From: Auricularia sp. M13
Taxonomy: Eukaryota; Basidiomycota; Agaricomycetes; Auriculariales; Auriculariaceae
Direction of reading: 5' to 3'
Assembly (NCBI GenBank): GCA_037042915.1
Contig: CM073200.1
Span: 1,240,001 to 1,304,000, forward strand
Length of the DNA: 64,000 nucleotides
The translations under genes and the position numbers were made by a program. The notes beneath the pieces are model-generated. The model made no database searches. It saw only the letters and a program-made list of their open reading frames with translations, and was not told the origin of the DNA. Each line of letters starts with the position of its first letter. Position 1 is the first letter of the stretch. Below are positions 33,101-45,599 of this stretch, in pieces.

Positions 33101-34776
33101 AGACCGAAAGCAAGGCTGGCTTCCCTATCACGTTCGCGCACCTCGGGCGCAAGGGCTACACTATGGTCCTATTCGCTGGCACATTTGTCGCAAGACGGAA
33201 GTGGCTTGAGAATATCACCAAGCAGCAAGAAGTGCTGCGGCAGCGGAGCTTGGTGTTCGACACGACCGTGCTCAGCGACCGCTTCTTTGTCGGAGACACG
33301 CGTAGAGTCAGTTGCGCTGTACCATTTGGTGCGTTACCCTCCTTGTGCTGTTGCCACACACCTCTCACGTCCACATCTTCAGATGCGGGTCGGAGGGTCG
33401 CGTACGGTGCGCGGGACGGCGTTTATCTCGCGGAACTGCGGGATGGAGCACCACCGCCTGTACATGTGCTCGAGCTCCCTGACGTGGTGCAGGTGGACGT
33501 GCTCGAACAGCAACAGATGCTCATTGTACTGTCCGGTGAGTGCTTCACCCTACTGCCATCATCACCGGGTGCTGATGCCTGTTCGCAGAGCGGACAGTGT
33601 GGGCGTACGCTCTTGACTCGCTCAGCCTCAGTGATGGCCCGCGAGTCAACAACGCGTTGCAACGGCGCGTTTCGTCCCACATTAACTTCTTCAAGGCGGG
33701 CACTTGCCTTGGACGGACATTGGTCTGCGTGGTTAAGACGAGCGCGTTGAGCAGCACCATCAAAGCGCTTGAACCCGTCGATAAGACCGCTCGAGGGCGC
33801 AGCAAGCCTACGTTCCGAAAATGGGTCCAGGCCACCAATGACGCGCTGAAGCCGTACAAGGTGCGCATGACGCTTGCTCTGTCTTCGATCTAATTCGTGT
33901 CCCAGGAATTCTACATTCCGCTTGAGTCGAATTCCCTGCACTTCCTGAAAAGCAAGATCTGTGTTGGGTGCACCAAGGGCTTCGAGATTGTCGACCTCGA
34001 AACCCTGGACACGCAGGGCTTGCTGGACCCAACCGACAACACGCTGGAGTTTGTCAAGCGTCGCGAGGGTCTCGTGCGACCCATGGCTATATATCGCGTT
34101 GACACCGACTTCCTGCTGTGCTATGATGGCAAGTAACCAGGGTTGACATGTTTCACCGTCCTGACCATTCCTCAGAATTCGCCTTCTATATCAACAAAAA
34201 CGGTTGGCGTGCTCGACCGAAGTTCCTAATTTTCTGGGAAGGGACGCCCACAGCGTTCGGTGCGTGGACCGTTGTTAACTGACGATCCCCGCTGACTATT
34301 TGTTCACAGCGTTGCATTATCCATATGTGCTTGCATTCGAACCCTCGTTCATCGAGGTCCGGCATGTCGAAACGGGGAACTTGATGCAGGTCATACAGGG
34401 CAGCAACCTACGTTGTCTATTCGCAGACAACCCTCCCTCCACGACGAACACCGCCAATCCACAATATTCCCAGACCCACTACCCTTCACGCACGCCGTAT
34501 GGCATGTCTGCGCCAGGGCCGTACGGTGGTCGCCAGAGCATGTACAGTATGTCGTCGCAGTTCGCGCATGGCCAGGACCGTGATGAGATCATCATGGTGT
34601 CCGAGGACCGCGTCATGGCCCTGCGCTTAGCGGCAGCCGCGGAACCTCCGCCTCCTCTGCAGCCGATGTGGGCTGGGTCCACCACGACGCTGCATCAGCC
34701 ACAACAATATCAGATGCCATACCAGCATCCACAGGCGGGCTACTCGCAATCTTCGCAGTCATTCTACACGCGCTAG
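30168..34776 (+). CDS. ROM2: Rho1 guanine nucleotide exchange factor (ROM2 type)
   Basis: A multi-exon gene begins MDYNAAPRGPDKRN and ends SQSSQSFYTR at 34776. The start ATG directly follows a CAG, so a leader intron is possible. Domain order is diagnostic. A long Pro/Gln/Ser-rich N-terminus is followed by a DEP domain (LTKDGLEYTDAFTGREAVDK), then the Dbl-homology RhoGEF domain (KNRQEAINEVIYTERDFVRD, LARYPLLLGVVLKYT), then PH (LMDPGRELIYKGPMKRRGG, LQLFMFDHALLMV). A C-terminal citron-homology region follows (RRVAYGARDGVYLAELRDG, VVQVDVLEQQQMLIVLS, LALHYPYVLAFEPSFIEVRH). The family activates Rho1 at the plasma membrane and drives the cell-wall integrity pathway, glucan synthase and actin polarity. 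Introns are about 50-60 nt. No damage seen. Confidence 0.93.
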
Positions 34777-35304
34777 CATTGCCGTTCCATCGCCTGTTTG
34801 CCGTGCCCGTCTCTGTCTGTGGTCTGCTGGATCTGTCTGCTGCTGCTACTCCCCGTCCTCTCTCTCACATCCGACCATATCTGTTGCACATATTACACTT
34901 GCTACTCTTCGCGACTTCGCTCCGCCTGTTGTCTTACTCGCACCCACGCTCTCATCCCGTTTGTCTTTTTCTGCGGTTATATTTTCTATTCTTCCCATCC
35001 ATACTGTGTCTGCTTGCCACAGTCGTGTGCCATTGCGCGTGCTGTTTCCCGTCCTCCCATCTTTGCCCTCAGTAACATGCATTGTACGACTGCTGACAAT
35101 TCCATCATTTGGCGCTCGATGTACCATTTCTTCGCTCCCGCCTTTTGGTGGATGTACGCATCATCCAGCAACTCAGCTGAGCGCGACGCTCCGCGGCCCG
35201 GACAAGTTTAACGCTATCCGCAGCTCATTGACGGTTGAGCGCTGAGCTGGCAGACATTCAGAAGAACGGAACTCAGGACGAGAAGACGGCTTCCACGTGA
35301 CGTC
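34777..35304. other. Intergenic stretch, probable 3' UTR and promoter
   Basis: Pyrimidine-rich DNA after the Rho GEF stop, without a gene-like frame. Confidence 0.4.
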
Positions 35305-35311
35305 TATATAA
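35305..35311 (+). promoter_or_regulatory. TATA box of the LysM gene
   Basis: TATATAA lies 47 bases before the start. CCACGTGACGTC just upstream (about 35293-35304) combines an E-box-like CACGTG and a CRE-like TGACGTC. Confidence 0.6.
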
Positions 35312-35351
35312 TGGTGCGCTGCCAGTTGCGCTGGCTATCCAACCACCCATC

Positions 35352-35814
35352 ATGCAGCGACTGTTCTGGTTTATAACGCTGGCGGGCGTCGTGACGCTGG
35401 TTTCCGCCCGTTCTACTGGACCATCGTGTTGGAGTGCGTACAGGTCTTATTCATCGCAATCTTCTCTAACCTCGCGTGACAGTGTCGACCGTTGCAAAGT
35501 GAGCGACCGCATAGCTGTAGGCCACTGCTCACACGCGATTAGGATGGGCGAAAGCTGCGCAGATGTTGTAGGCCGCTTTGAAAATAGGTGGGCAGACGTT
35601 GCCGCGCTACAAGCAGCAAATCCTGGGATCAATTGTGAGTGTAGTGGTCTGCGTGGTCAGCTCTCAGGATCCTGCTCATTTGCATCATATAGGCAATTCG
35701 GGCAAATTCCCCCAAGACACGACGCTTTGCGTCGACAATATCTCATTCGGCGTCGAACGGGTAAAGCTTGCGATTCCCAAGGGTACAGCCCGTGGTTCAG
35801 TGACTTCGTGGTGA
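35352..35814 (+). CDS. Small secreted LysM-domain protein
   Basis: The N-terminus MQRLFWFITLAGVVTLVSA is a clear signal peptide. One LysM domain follows: IRMGESCADVVGRFENRWA, then ALQAANPGINCNSGKFPQ and TTLCV. An intron splits it at GIN-C (GTGAGTG to ATATAG). The cysteines around the module match fungal secreted LysM proteins, which bind chitin or its fragments and can mask cell walls from hosts or bacteria. The protein ends RGSVTSW, about 120-140 residues depending on whether a short 5' intron (within SAYRSYSSQSS) is removed. Having only one domain makes it a small member. Binding is inferred from family. Confidence 0.72.
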
Positions 35815-36081
35815 TGAGAAGAGCCCCAGAAAGACGTTCGCGCTTGTGAGGTCGTTTACACTCAGTCCCATGAACAAGGCTTCATTTCTTCACATCCACA
35901 ATCAAAAGTAGCCCTCATACTGTACGAGACGTCGGACCGATCGGCCAGCGTGGCATGCCGCATGCAGTTGCCCCGTCACGCGTCATGGTTGCTCTTGAAA
36001 CGCCCGCTGCCTCGTGTTTTCCCGTGACGGCTCAGAGGCGACACGCGTACCATCCATTCAAACCAACAGCGTTACACAGTC
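35815..36081. other. Short intergenic stretch
   Basis: No gene recognised; it holds the promoter of the kinase-WD40 gene. Confidence 0.4.
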
Positions 36082-39000
36082 ATGGAACACCGAATGGATG
36101 ATGGATATAACGCGCCGCTTGAGCAGTGAGCATATCCGGTTTTCCCGTTGTATCGCGGCTTGCTCAATTTCTCTATTGTAGACCACCGAGCCCTCTGCCA
36201 CAGAAATTATCCGACATGATAGGGCTTGTAATCAGTAACAATGATTCTGCGCCCCTCGACCTCGCAGCGCTCAACGAGCTCGCTGCAATGAGCTATGACG
36301 AGTTCGATACATTGTTTTGCGCCGCAGATCAACTTGCTCACCTATCTTTTCAGCGGTCCTTGCGATGGAATCACATTGGCATTTACCCGCTGCCTGGACC
36401 CGAACAATTCAAGCTGCATTGTCGCAAAGGTGTGTCCGGACACCGCTCGTCGTATTGAGCGCCGATATTCGATGTTGAAACAAACCAGACTTTGACCGCG
36501 CTTGGATACCTCATTCTCATTGGTTCGGAGAAACTGGTTGAGGGGATTTCCGGCAACTGTCATGCTATAAGATTCTACGAAGAGTTCCCAGGGCGAGGGC
36601 CTGCAGAAGGCACGGACACTGCGTCGTTCATTCGCGAGAGGGCAGATGCCCTCATGCGCCTGCTTTCCGGCGACCAATCTCTCCTACGGGTAGCCAGGAG
36701 AGGGGTCTCTCTAGCCGCCTCCCATATCCTCGGGGCAAAGGACAGTCGTGCTTGCTTTTCTGTGGTCATGGCAGGCCCATCGGCTTCTCAAGGTCGGCAG
36801 TGCTGCTACGTTTACGAAACAAATGGCAAGCTTACTAGCACAACTTCAGGAGACTCTGCTACTGGTGCTCATGACGATCGTACCGCCTTCGCCTCACTTG
36901 ACATTACGAGCCAAATCTCGAATGTATCCGCAATGCTACGTGCGAGCATGATGTCAGAAATTTATCAGGGCTCGCGAGATGAATGCGGTGTGTCGACCAA
37001 AGTATATACTGCTTTCTCAGTCGCCTACGTTTGTCCTGACACATTTCAGGTTGCCATCAAAGTCGTGATCCGCGACCCAAAGCTTGCGCGCCGTAAAGAC
37101 CTGCAGGTACCGCTTTTCGCAAGATCTGAGAGTGCGACTAGAATTATCTTACAGAGGCACCGAGCGGAGATAACTATTTGGAAAAATCTTCAACATGACA
37201 ATATTCTGCCGCTCTGCGGTTTATATTGGATGCCGCGTGGTGTGCCAGCGCTCGTGTCGCCTTGGTGCGACAACGGCGATATCAACCAGTACATCAAGAC
37301 GCGGGCAAGGGAGGACTGCAATGATATTATTGACGGTCTCAAGCTGGAGCTGGTGCGTTTGATGTAGTATTCAACTAGCTTGTACCTCACCTCGTGCTCC
37401 CGCCGCTACCGTACGTGTCGCAGTTCCACCAAGTCTTACAAGGCTTAGAGTATCGTGCGTTTTCCATTGCGTTGATTAGCTTCACACGCCTTACAGTGGA
37501 CGTAGTTCATCAAGAACGGATCATACATGGAGATATTAAAGGGGTAAGATTTTTAAAGCCCAATTCGATTGCATGCCAACGAATTTTGCTGTTCAACAGG
37601 CCAATGTGCTTATTTCGGACAAAGGCGTTGCGCGCCTTTGTGACTTCGGCCTCGCGTTCATGCGCGATAATGCGGACTCGCTCTCTTCGACCTCTCGAGT
37701 GCCAGGAACGACAAGATGGATGGCCCCCGAACTTATCAAAGGAACACGCATGATCTACGCCGACATCTGGGCGTTTGGCTGTCTAGTCCTCGAAGTGAGT
37801 AGCCCGGGCTTACACCATCAGCATTCGATGACACCGCTTTGAACATCCCAGGTTCAGAGTGGGTGTAAACCGTTTGACAAGATCGATCGCGAGGAGTTAG
37901 TCACAGCGGAGCTCAACAAGAACAAATGCCCTTCCCGACCGAACAACTTTCCTGATAGACTCTGGTGGCTCGCTCTTCAAACTTGGCAGATCGCTTATGC
38001 GGGGCGCCCGTCAGCAAGAGCGCTTTCTGCACGCATGACAGCCCTCATAGACATCTACAAGAGCGATGCACACACTTGGCGTCAAATCGCAATTCCCGAA
38101 CCCCACGAGATCCCTCTCGTAGTCATCGAGCGCATCCTTGGCGACGATTTAGGACATAGAAAGGCGCTTAAACATCAGCTCAGGCCAATCTCACTTCAAG
38201 CAATGTATGTTCTTTTCTCTACAGGTAGGATACGATCACACCATCACAGCATACCACGTCTCATTGCTGACTTGATCTTTCAGATCCCGGACGTCGTTAT
38301 CTGAACGAAAAAATTGCACAAACATCCAAATATGCATGCGTTATCTTGCAAATATGCATCGAAGGCGCGAATAAGCCTGCGGGCCGCTCGAGGCTCTTTG
38401 GGCTTCTCGTACACGCAGCGATGCGCTATGCCAGACAGCTAGAAGGGCCACTCGAAGTCAACTTTCATGAGGCACTGATATCGCATCCGAGACCAGGGCA
38501 TGCGGTGTCCCCTCTGTTGCGGCTTCTATCAAAGGAACACGCCGAGGCGTACGACCAAGCGATTCATGATTGGGTCAAGGAAAGTTTCCCTAATGGTCGG
38601 TCCAGCCTCATGAATTCGCATTCAAAGTTGACGCCCTTTGCGTACCTAGCTTTAAAGCTACCAAAGATTCAAGGCCATGAATCCACTGTCAAGTCTGTTG
38701 TCTACACCGCGGACGGTGAAAAAATCGTGTCGGGCTCGCAAGATCACAGCTTGCGCATCTGGGATGCACGCACCGGCGCGCTAGCGAAGACTCTGAGCGG
38801 CCACGTCGCCGGCATCACCTGCATAGCAGTAAGCACTGCCAGTCACGAAGTTCGGATTGCATCAGGCTCGAGCGACGGGACCGTGCGCCTCTGGAATCTC
38901 GCGGAGGGACGCGATATCGCAGGTCCTCTAAAGCAGAATGAGAGCAGCATCACATCGGTGGCTATCTCTCCCGACGGCTCACGTGTCGCTTCGAGCTCCG

Positions 39001-39668
39001 GAGATGGCACGGTCTCTATGTGGGAGGCACCTTCAGGACGACAAATTGGGCGCCCCGATCGTGACTCGAGGACAGTCGAACAGCTTGCATTCTCGTCCGA
39101 CGGCATGCGCCTCGCAGTGTTCACCACCACAAGAACCCACTACGCACTCAGCACGCGCAAATCGTCTACCGGTCGGGGCACTGATTGTGCCTCGAGGCAT
39201 GCCCTGCCTTGGAGTAACGATGTCCGCCTCACAGCGAGTGCACTCTCGTCCGACTGGGCCCGTGCAGCGCTCGGATTTTCCAACGGAGAGGTAGGAGTTC
39301 TAGAAATCGAGTCCGCAAGCTTCGTCGTGCGCTACGCACACGGATGGCACCCTGTCCGCCACATTTTTGTCGAGGCAGTCGCTTTCTCACCTGACGGTTC
39401 CCGCGTAGCAAGCTCCTGCAACAGGAGCCTGCGAATCCGCGACCTGAACAAGGGCAGGTTCATTGGAACGTCGATCAGTCTTTCAACCGACTCACAGGCT
39501 CCCAGTGCCATGGCGTTTCATCCAAAGGGGTGGACCATCGCAACTGGCTCCCAGGACAAATGTATTCGTGTCTGGGATGCCACTGCGTCGTGGAAATTCT
39601 TTTCCAAGCGCAAAGAACTACTCCCAGCGAGCAAGGCGGTAGCCCATGAGGAAGCCAGATTCCTCTAG
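36082..39668 (+). CDS. Tyrosine-kinase-like domain fused to WD40 repeats
   Basis: The start exon encodes MEHRMDDGYNAPLEQ. Spliced exons run to the stop at 39668, about 1,000 residues. The N-terminal 250 residues are unassigned. The kinase domain shows VAIKVVIRDPKL, EITIWKNLQHDNILPLCGL, IIHGDIKGANVLIS, VARLCDFGLAFM, GTTRWMAPELI and MIYADIWAFGCLVLE. The Gly-rich loop is degenerate (SMMSEIYQGS), and the catalytic HRD reads HGD, as usual in fungal TKL kinases. A linker (LFGLLVHAAMRYARQLEG) follows, then WD40 repeats: IQGHESTVKSVVYTADGEK, GSQDHSLRIWDARTG, SGSSDGTVRLWNLAEG, SSSGDGTVSMWEAPSG, GSQDKCIRVWDATAS. One intron joins kinase and WD40 halves in frame (STG-DPGRR junction), so a fusion is preferred to two genes. 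It may be a signal receiver-scaffold; function unknown. Confidence 0.75.
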
Positions 39669-39888
39669 AGCCCGTGGACATTTGTTGCTAATGTCTCACA
39701 CAATGACAGCCACGATCTAGAGTCCAGACTCCAACCATGTGTACTCGAACTCCTCATCAGATTGTTCAATGGTCGTCAATGTTGGTTGGTCTACTGTAGG
39801 CATTATACAGAGATAGCATCTTCTGAAAGCACGAAAGATATCTAGGTCGGATGCAAAAGATAATGACGCACTCCATGCCCTATATACT

Positions 39889-41124
39889 TCAAGACGTGGC
39901 CGCAGCCACCAACTTGGCGACGGGGGGAGCCTTGTCATTCCTTCTCGGCGACTTTACTGTCCGACGGCGGACGGAGAGGAGGCGCTCGAGGAGCCCTGCG
40001 TGGGGCACGCGCGCAGGCGCGTGGCCTCGTACATACTCCTGCCAATCGTACCCCTTCACGCGCTTGAGAGCCTCAGCACGCGCCTTGGGTGCGATGGCAC
40101 GCCGGATAGCGGAGAAGCGCGCGAGAGCCTCAGCAGCGGTGGGTCGCACACTCGGATCGGGGTGCATCATGGCGAGCACGAGCGGGCGCATGAACTCGAC
40201 GTTGGTGTACGCGTTGAGCCAGTGCACGAAGAACAGGTTGCCTACGCAGTACACGTCGAGCGCAAAAGGGTCGTACGGCGTGCCGGAATGGAGCTCGGGG
40301 GCACTGCGGTCTTGGCCTGGGGGACCGCACACCTTCTGCCGCGCCTCGACGCTGGAGAAGCGGACGCTGAGGCCAAAGTCGATGAAGTAATATCGCACGG
40401 CCTTGTCGGTATTCGCTCGGCCGATGTGCTGCGCGGGACGAGGGTCGCCGCAGAGCGGCAGAGACGGACGTGAAGGGTGCGGCGGCTCCAGGAAGAGGTG
40501 AAGACCGTCCATCATGATGTTGCCCCAGCTGGCATCGCAGTGCGCCAGATTATGCTTGTGCAAGAACGCGAGACCCTCGAGGACCTGGCCAAAGAAGTCG
40601 AGCGCCTCGGAGACCTTGGCAAACGGGAACACGTCCCAGGGGACGAGACGCGGGAATACCATGATAGTCATGGGTGTACTGGAGTCGTGCGTCGGTGGGG
40701 GGTGGAGAACATCGAGTAACGCAACACAGTGGTTGGCCGAATCCGCGCGCAGTTTTTTCGACGACAGGAACTGGATATGCGATATCTCGTCCTCGAATAC
40801 GGATTTAATAGCCTTCAGCGTCACTGGTGCATTGTCTGATATCCGCACACCGTCCAGGACATTATCGCGCTGTCAGCGATGTCAGTGAACCGCAGATCGC
40901 AAGCTGTCAATGTCTCAGATGGAGCGTACCGGGTTGCAAACCCCGTCCTCGCAAAGTAAGCTGGGTCTGCCGTAGTTCTCGCCGCCCTCGAGCCATGACG
41001 GTGTCCATCCAGGCTGATATCGTGGGCGCAGCTGGTATCCGGCGTTCTTGAGCCAGGGCTGGAGTTCCACCCAGAATCGCTCGCCGTCAGTCAGGCCGCC
41101 TTCGAACGTTGGTATCGCGGTCAT
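39889..41124 (-). CDS. Divergent protein-kinase-like protein
   Basis: Exon 1 (41124 down to about 40930) encodes MTAIPTFEGGLTDGERFW and ends CEDGVCNP. Exon 2 starts RDNVLDGVRISDNAPVTL and runs to the stop at 39889. Kinase features are VTLKAIK (lysine strand), a hinge-like MTIMVFPRLVPWDVFPF, the catalytic loop LAHCDASWGNIMMD and YFIDFGLSVRFS. A PE-like RSAPELHSGTPYDPFALDVY and a C-lobe helix follow (AMMHPDPSVRPTAAEALARF). The HRD motif is changed to HCD but the aspartate and DFG aspartate remain, so activity is possible. This is a kinase-like group seen often in agaricomycetes, not a classical family. Substrates are unknown. Confidence 0.75.
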
Positions 41125-41961
41125 GGTGTGAGGTCAGAAAGCAAAGCAAGCGAGAGTGGCGCAAGGCGGCCAGCGGGTGCTCGTGGTTAACATCACAGCC
41201 TGGGTCAATGTTAGGCGGCATTGTTGACAAGCGGCTGGTCTTCGGCAGGCCGACGCGCCGATGCAAAACAATCAGATTCATCCCGTTCGGGACTGTGCCT
41301 CTCCTATGCTCAAAGTATAAAAATACGACGGTGGGAATTTCTCTAACCTGAATGCATGCAGAGTCTTACAATCTCTCCAGATTGCGACTCCGTATCAATA
41401 TCCTCCTTCAAACAGTGGCCACAACCACAACTTCCAAATCATGCGCTTCCCGCACTGCTGATGACATTTTCAGAAGCCTCGACGGCGACGTCTATTATGA
41501 CACGCCAAGCCTTTCAGTCATCCCGCCATTGGGCCACATACGACTTCTAAGGGTAGGGACGCCAAAGGGACGCTCAGCCCAGTTACCCGAAGAGCGAGTC
41601 GCACGATCTGCAGAACCCTTAGTCTCAAATACGAAGACCTCACCATCCCTTGATATGAGACTCCGATCGTCTTACTGCAATAGCATGCTGCTGCGAACTT
41701 GACAAGATGATTTTCTTGCTACAACTGTTTCTTAACCTGCGATCCGCGGATTCGCTTGGCCCGCACCTTCGAGTACAAAGGACAGTTCGCGTCGGTCCGC
41801 TCAAACCCAAGTCAGTTTTGCCAGACGACGTGAGATAAGAAAGCTTTACATTGTAGTGCTGTAATTGCAGCTGCCACATACTCGTAATCTTGAGGGTACC
41901 CAGTTCGTAGACATTCATCGTTGTATTCATCTCGGACATTCGAGGACAGTATTTGCAACGC
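41125..41961. other. Divergent intergenic stretch with a TATA box
   Basis: TATAAAAATA lies at 41316-41325. An ATG at 41352 or 41356 starts frames of 116 or 64 codons, one of them MQSLTISPDCDSVS. Neither has a domain, so a small gene here is possible but not shown. Confidence 0.35.
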
Positions 41962-43045
41962 TCATGTATGCGAGACAGTTACAGAGCTCGACGAGGTCGA
42001 TGCCGAAGTCAGCACGCGGCCGTTCTGCTGGATGTCAATGAGCGTAGAGCCCGACGGGCCCGTCGTTCCACCCGATACCAGCGTCGCGACAGCGTTGGTA
42101 AACGTGACTAGGAAAGGCATTCAGCTTTTTCATGTTCTGTCAGCCTTAACGCGATTCCTCTCACCAGTTCCAAAGTTGGCGAAGGGCACGAGAGCGCCGC
42201 CAGACTCGAAGTCCTCCACGATCCATTCCGCGTTCTGCTCGCAGAGCGAGCTGCTCGACGTCAGCGACTTGCTGACCTGCTGGCCCGTCGACAGGTTCTG
42301 GATGACGGCAGATCCAGAGCGCGTGGTGGCGGCCGTGACGGTCAGCTTGATTGTGTCTCCCGCGCGGACGGTAAAGCCAGTAAAGTCTGAATGTGGCACG
42401 GGATACGGTCAGGGGAGTGGAGTGGGAGAGCAAAGTTATGCCAGCTCACCATGGGCAAAGTCCGGGAACCACTCGTACCAGGCTGGTAGATAGGTGAGAT
42501 TGCCTCGTCGCAGAATCCGCGGAGATACTGTACTGACCGTCAAACGCAATCTGGCTTCCACGCACTTCGAAGTCGATGCCAGTTTGCAGAATGGCCGATC
42601 CACACTGTACCCGTCGTCTCAGCGCCTGCACCATTCAGAAGCTTGATACTCACAGTATCTCCGTCGATTCCGACCCATGCAGAAGCGGCGTAGGTGGTGC
42701 TCGAAGAGCCACCCGACGGCACGCGGGGAGTCGGAACAACGAAGGTGCCCGTGACAGACTTGAACGTGCCCTGCATTGCCGATCAGACATGAATTGTAAG
42801 GTGGGGCGGGGGTAACAAACCGCGGCGCGGTTGTCGAAGACCGCTCCGGCCCAGTTGCTCGAGAACTCGGGATGAGTCTCGTTGCCCACAAGCGGTGCAA
42901 TGCTGCCCGGGATGCGCTGGTTGGGCAGCGACTGGCGACCCGCCGCGCGACGCGCGACGCGTGCAGCCAGCCCCGATCCGCGGGGAGCAGCGAGAGCTGC
43001 TGTGGCATAGAGCGCGAAGCTGATGAGAGCAGCGGCAAACACCAT
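41962..43045 (-). CDS. G1-family (eqolisin) glutamic endopeptidase
   Basis: A six- or seven-exon gene starts MVFAAALISFALYATAALAA, a signal peptide, followed by a propeptide (RVARRAAGRQSLPN). The mature domain shows the G1 hallmarks: SSNWAGAVF, GTFKSVTGTFVVP, YAASAWVGIDGD, CGSAILQTGIDFEV, AWYEWFPDFAHDFTG and GDTIKLTVTA. The glutamate-bearing AEWIVEDFESGGALVPFANF follows, then VTFTNAVATL. It ends SVTVSHT. G1 enzymes use a Gln/Glu pair; the Gln corresponds to the strand around VTGTFVVP or LQTG and the Glu to AEWIVEDF. They are acid proteases secreted for nutrition. Length about 260-270 residues is typical. Introns are about 45-70 nt. Confidence 0.85.
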
Positions 43046-45599
43046 GGCGAGGCGAGTGGGCGAGGGCGGATCGCTGGTGCAATTCCCTGGCGAAACCCAG
43101 GTTTTATAGGCACTGAGACGAACATTCTGGCATTCTGGGCGGTCCCCGGGGAAATAGGGAGCATGTGGTGCTTATCGTATCACGGAGCATGAAGCCTGAG
43201 CGGGCTGGACGGAGGATGCATGAGGAGCGCAGACGTGGGAAGACCGTGCAATGTGCTTTGGGGGAGCGCGTAACATGCGTCTTTCGAAGCCCCACATTCT
43301 CCCCGGGGCGATAACAACAAATAGTGCGAAGGAGCGGAATCGGTAGCCGGTAACTGAGAGTCTGGCGGGGCCGGAGGCCGCTCGTAGCGATCCTTGCTCA
43401 GATCCCTCTCAGCGCATCCGCGTATGACACGGGAGGCAAGAAGGTCTGCAAGCGAAACTGTATATCAGCGTATCCCTCGGAGTTGGCCGGTCGCACAGAG
43501 GTCCGTATGAGCTTCAGGAGCGTCGCACACGCAATTGCAAGCGGGAATTTTACTAAGAATAGTATGACAGCGGAAACGATGGTTCTCACCTGTGCGGTTC
43601 TGAAATAGAACATGTGAGCATGCGACCAGGTAAATTCTAAGCAATCTATTCGGACCATTCGGTGAGGCCAGTGACGCGATGGTAGCGACCGTGGTAAGCA
43701 TTGACGTGGTCTCTCTCGACTTGCTGTAATGGGTGGTCACTCTCCAGGACCTGGATGACGATAGAAGGCGTAAGTTGTCTGCCACCGTCTCACTTCCTGA
43801 ACGCATTGAGACCTGCGCCCATCACGTGCGGAGCTTCGTAGGCTTCAAACTGGGTTTCGTCATTGTTGTGCAGCATGTGCAAGAGTAAATGTTTGAGCGC
43901 CCAAGGGTCTTTTGCATGGCACCGACCTCTAGTGAAGAACCCGGAACGCGGCGTGAGCATGGGACATCCCGCCCGATGATAATCCCGGATGGAAACTCTG
44001 ATTTACAAGTGCAGGGGACGGCGCTCCGAACGCAGGGTGCGGCACTGTGAAATCATGGCAGCTCCGGCTGCGACGAGTGAAACCAGGCTGTGGAAAGACC
44101 TGCAGAATGCCGCGGCGTACGGAACAGGGTTTCGCGGCGGCACCGTCGCTGGCCAAACGGACTAAGATGCGCGCCAGCAGCAGCTAGCTTCGCAAAGATC
44201 GGCCAGATGCCCGCAGGTGGAAGTGAGTCGCGTCATCCAGCCAGATGGGTGCTCGAAAAGACCCACTTGCCACAACCATCGTCGACTGGACTAAGATGCG
44301 GTATTCTAGCCGCAACACGGGACCGCGCCTGACCAGAAGATAACAGACAGAGCGAATGCAGTGCAACCATCAAAGGCCATCATCGTTGGCTTCCGGTCCT
44401 GCGAGTAGGACTGGTTTGCCGCGGACAAAGGACAAGTTGTTCGCCGCACCAACTCCCAGAACGCGACCATATCTTTGGAGAAAGATGTAAGGCCTATCCT
44501 ATCGTCCAACAGGCCATAGATGTGCGCGACTGGGCCTTGGTCTGTTACGGGCGGGAGCTGTCGAGAAGGCAGGGCAAAGGCGCGGGCCATGGGCATACCG
44601 AACACTTATTCCAAGGCTGAGCAAGGGTCACAGTGAAGCACAACAAGGTCACACTGGCGCAACGTCAAGGCACACTGCGCTCCATATGAGCATGGCGACG
44701 GTGACTGGGAGCAGGCATAGTCATATGAGAACCAGGCGTAGGCGGTCGAATGGCTCGCATGAGCGGTTCGGTTTGTACAACGCAAGGTGAGCTGACTAGC
44801 GTTCTTTATGGGAGCGCGGGGGCTTGAAGCGACTGGCACCGCTGACCGTCATGCAACCGAGTGCGTAAACCGGGTCAGTCAACGTGGTAAGCCCAGGAAA
44901 ATACTGGGCGGAATTGACCAACGGTATGATCATTGCGCAAGACCTCGCCAGCAATGCATCTATGCGCGTATTGTCTGACCGGAGTGTATGACGCTCGATT
45001 GTTTCAAAGGAAGAGGCCTGGCAGCAATGCCAATGGCGTCCCGCTGAAAAAGTACGAAGCAAGGCCGGTCGACCCCGTTCAACTCCGATGCCACCCTGGA
45101 GATTTTAGACCGCCCACCATTATGACTCCAGGAATCCAGCCTGCTGTCCAAGTATTGTGCGCGAAGGCAACTCATGTAATTCTACTGGCGGCACAAGTAA
45201 TGAACAGATATAGTCACACAGAAGGCAAATCGAAAACATGCAAGCGATACAATGCAGTTGATGCAAGGTGGGACACAAGACAGGGGTCAGGACGGTTTTG
45301 AGTTTAGCGGCTCGAGAAGGTGCATGTAAAGGATGGACTGGAGAATCTGGATGAGCAGACACTGCGGCGGTGTCCCAAGTGAAGAGGGAAGGCGAATGAA
45401 TAAGGTTACTGAGGTACTGCAAAGCGTGGAGGGATCAAGGATCAGACATGATTGAGTGACTATGGGCCGATGCGATGAGGGGAAAGCGGGGGGTTGAACC
45501 CCGATGCAAAGCGTGAGATATGCAGATGGATGCAGGCAGCGTAGATGAGTGAGTAGATAGTGGATAGCCGAGAGTGAAGAAACGAGAGGGAGGGGGAGT
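43046..45599. other. Long stretch without a confident gene
   Basis: Minus-strand pieces at 43806-43600 (TSMLTTVATIASLASPNG) and 45062-44796 (ARSCAMIIPLVNSAQYF) look hydrophobic. They could be parts of a multi-spanning membrane protein, but exons do not connect convincingly. The plus strand shows nothing of note. Part of 45300-45599 is likely the 3' UTR of the reductase gene. Confidence 0.3.
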
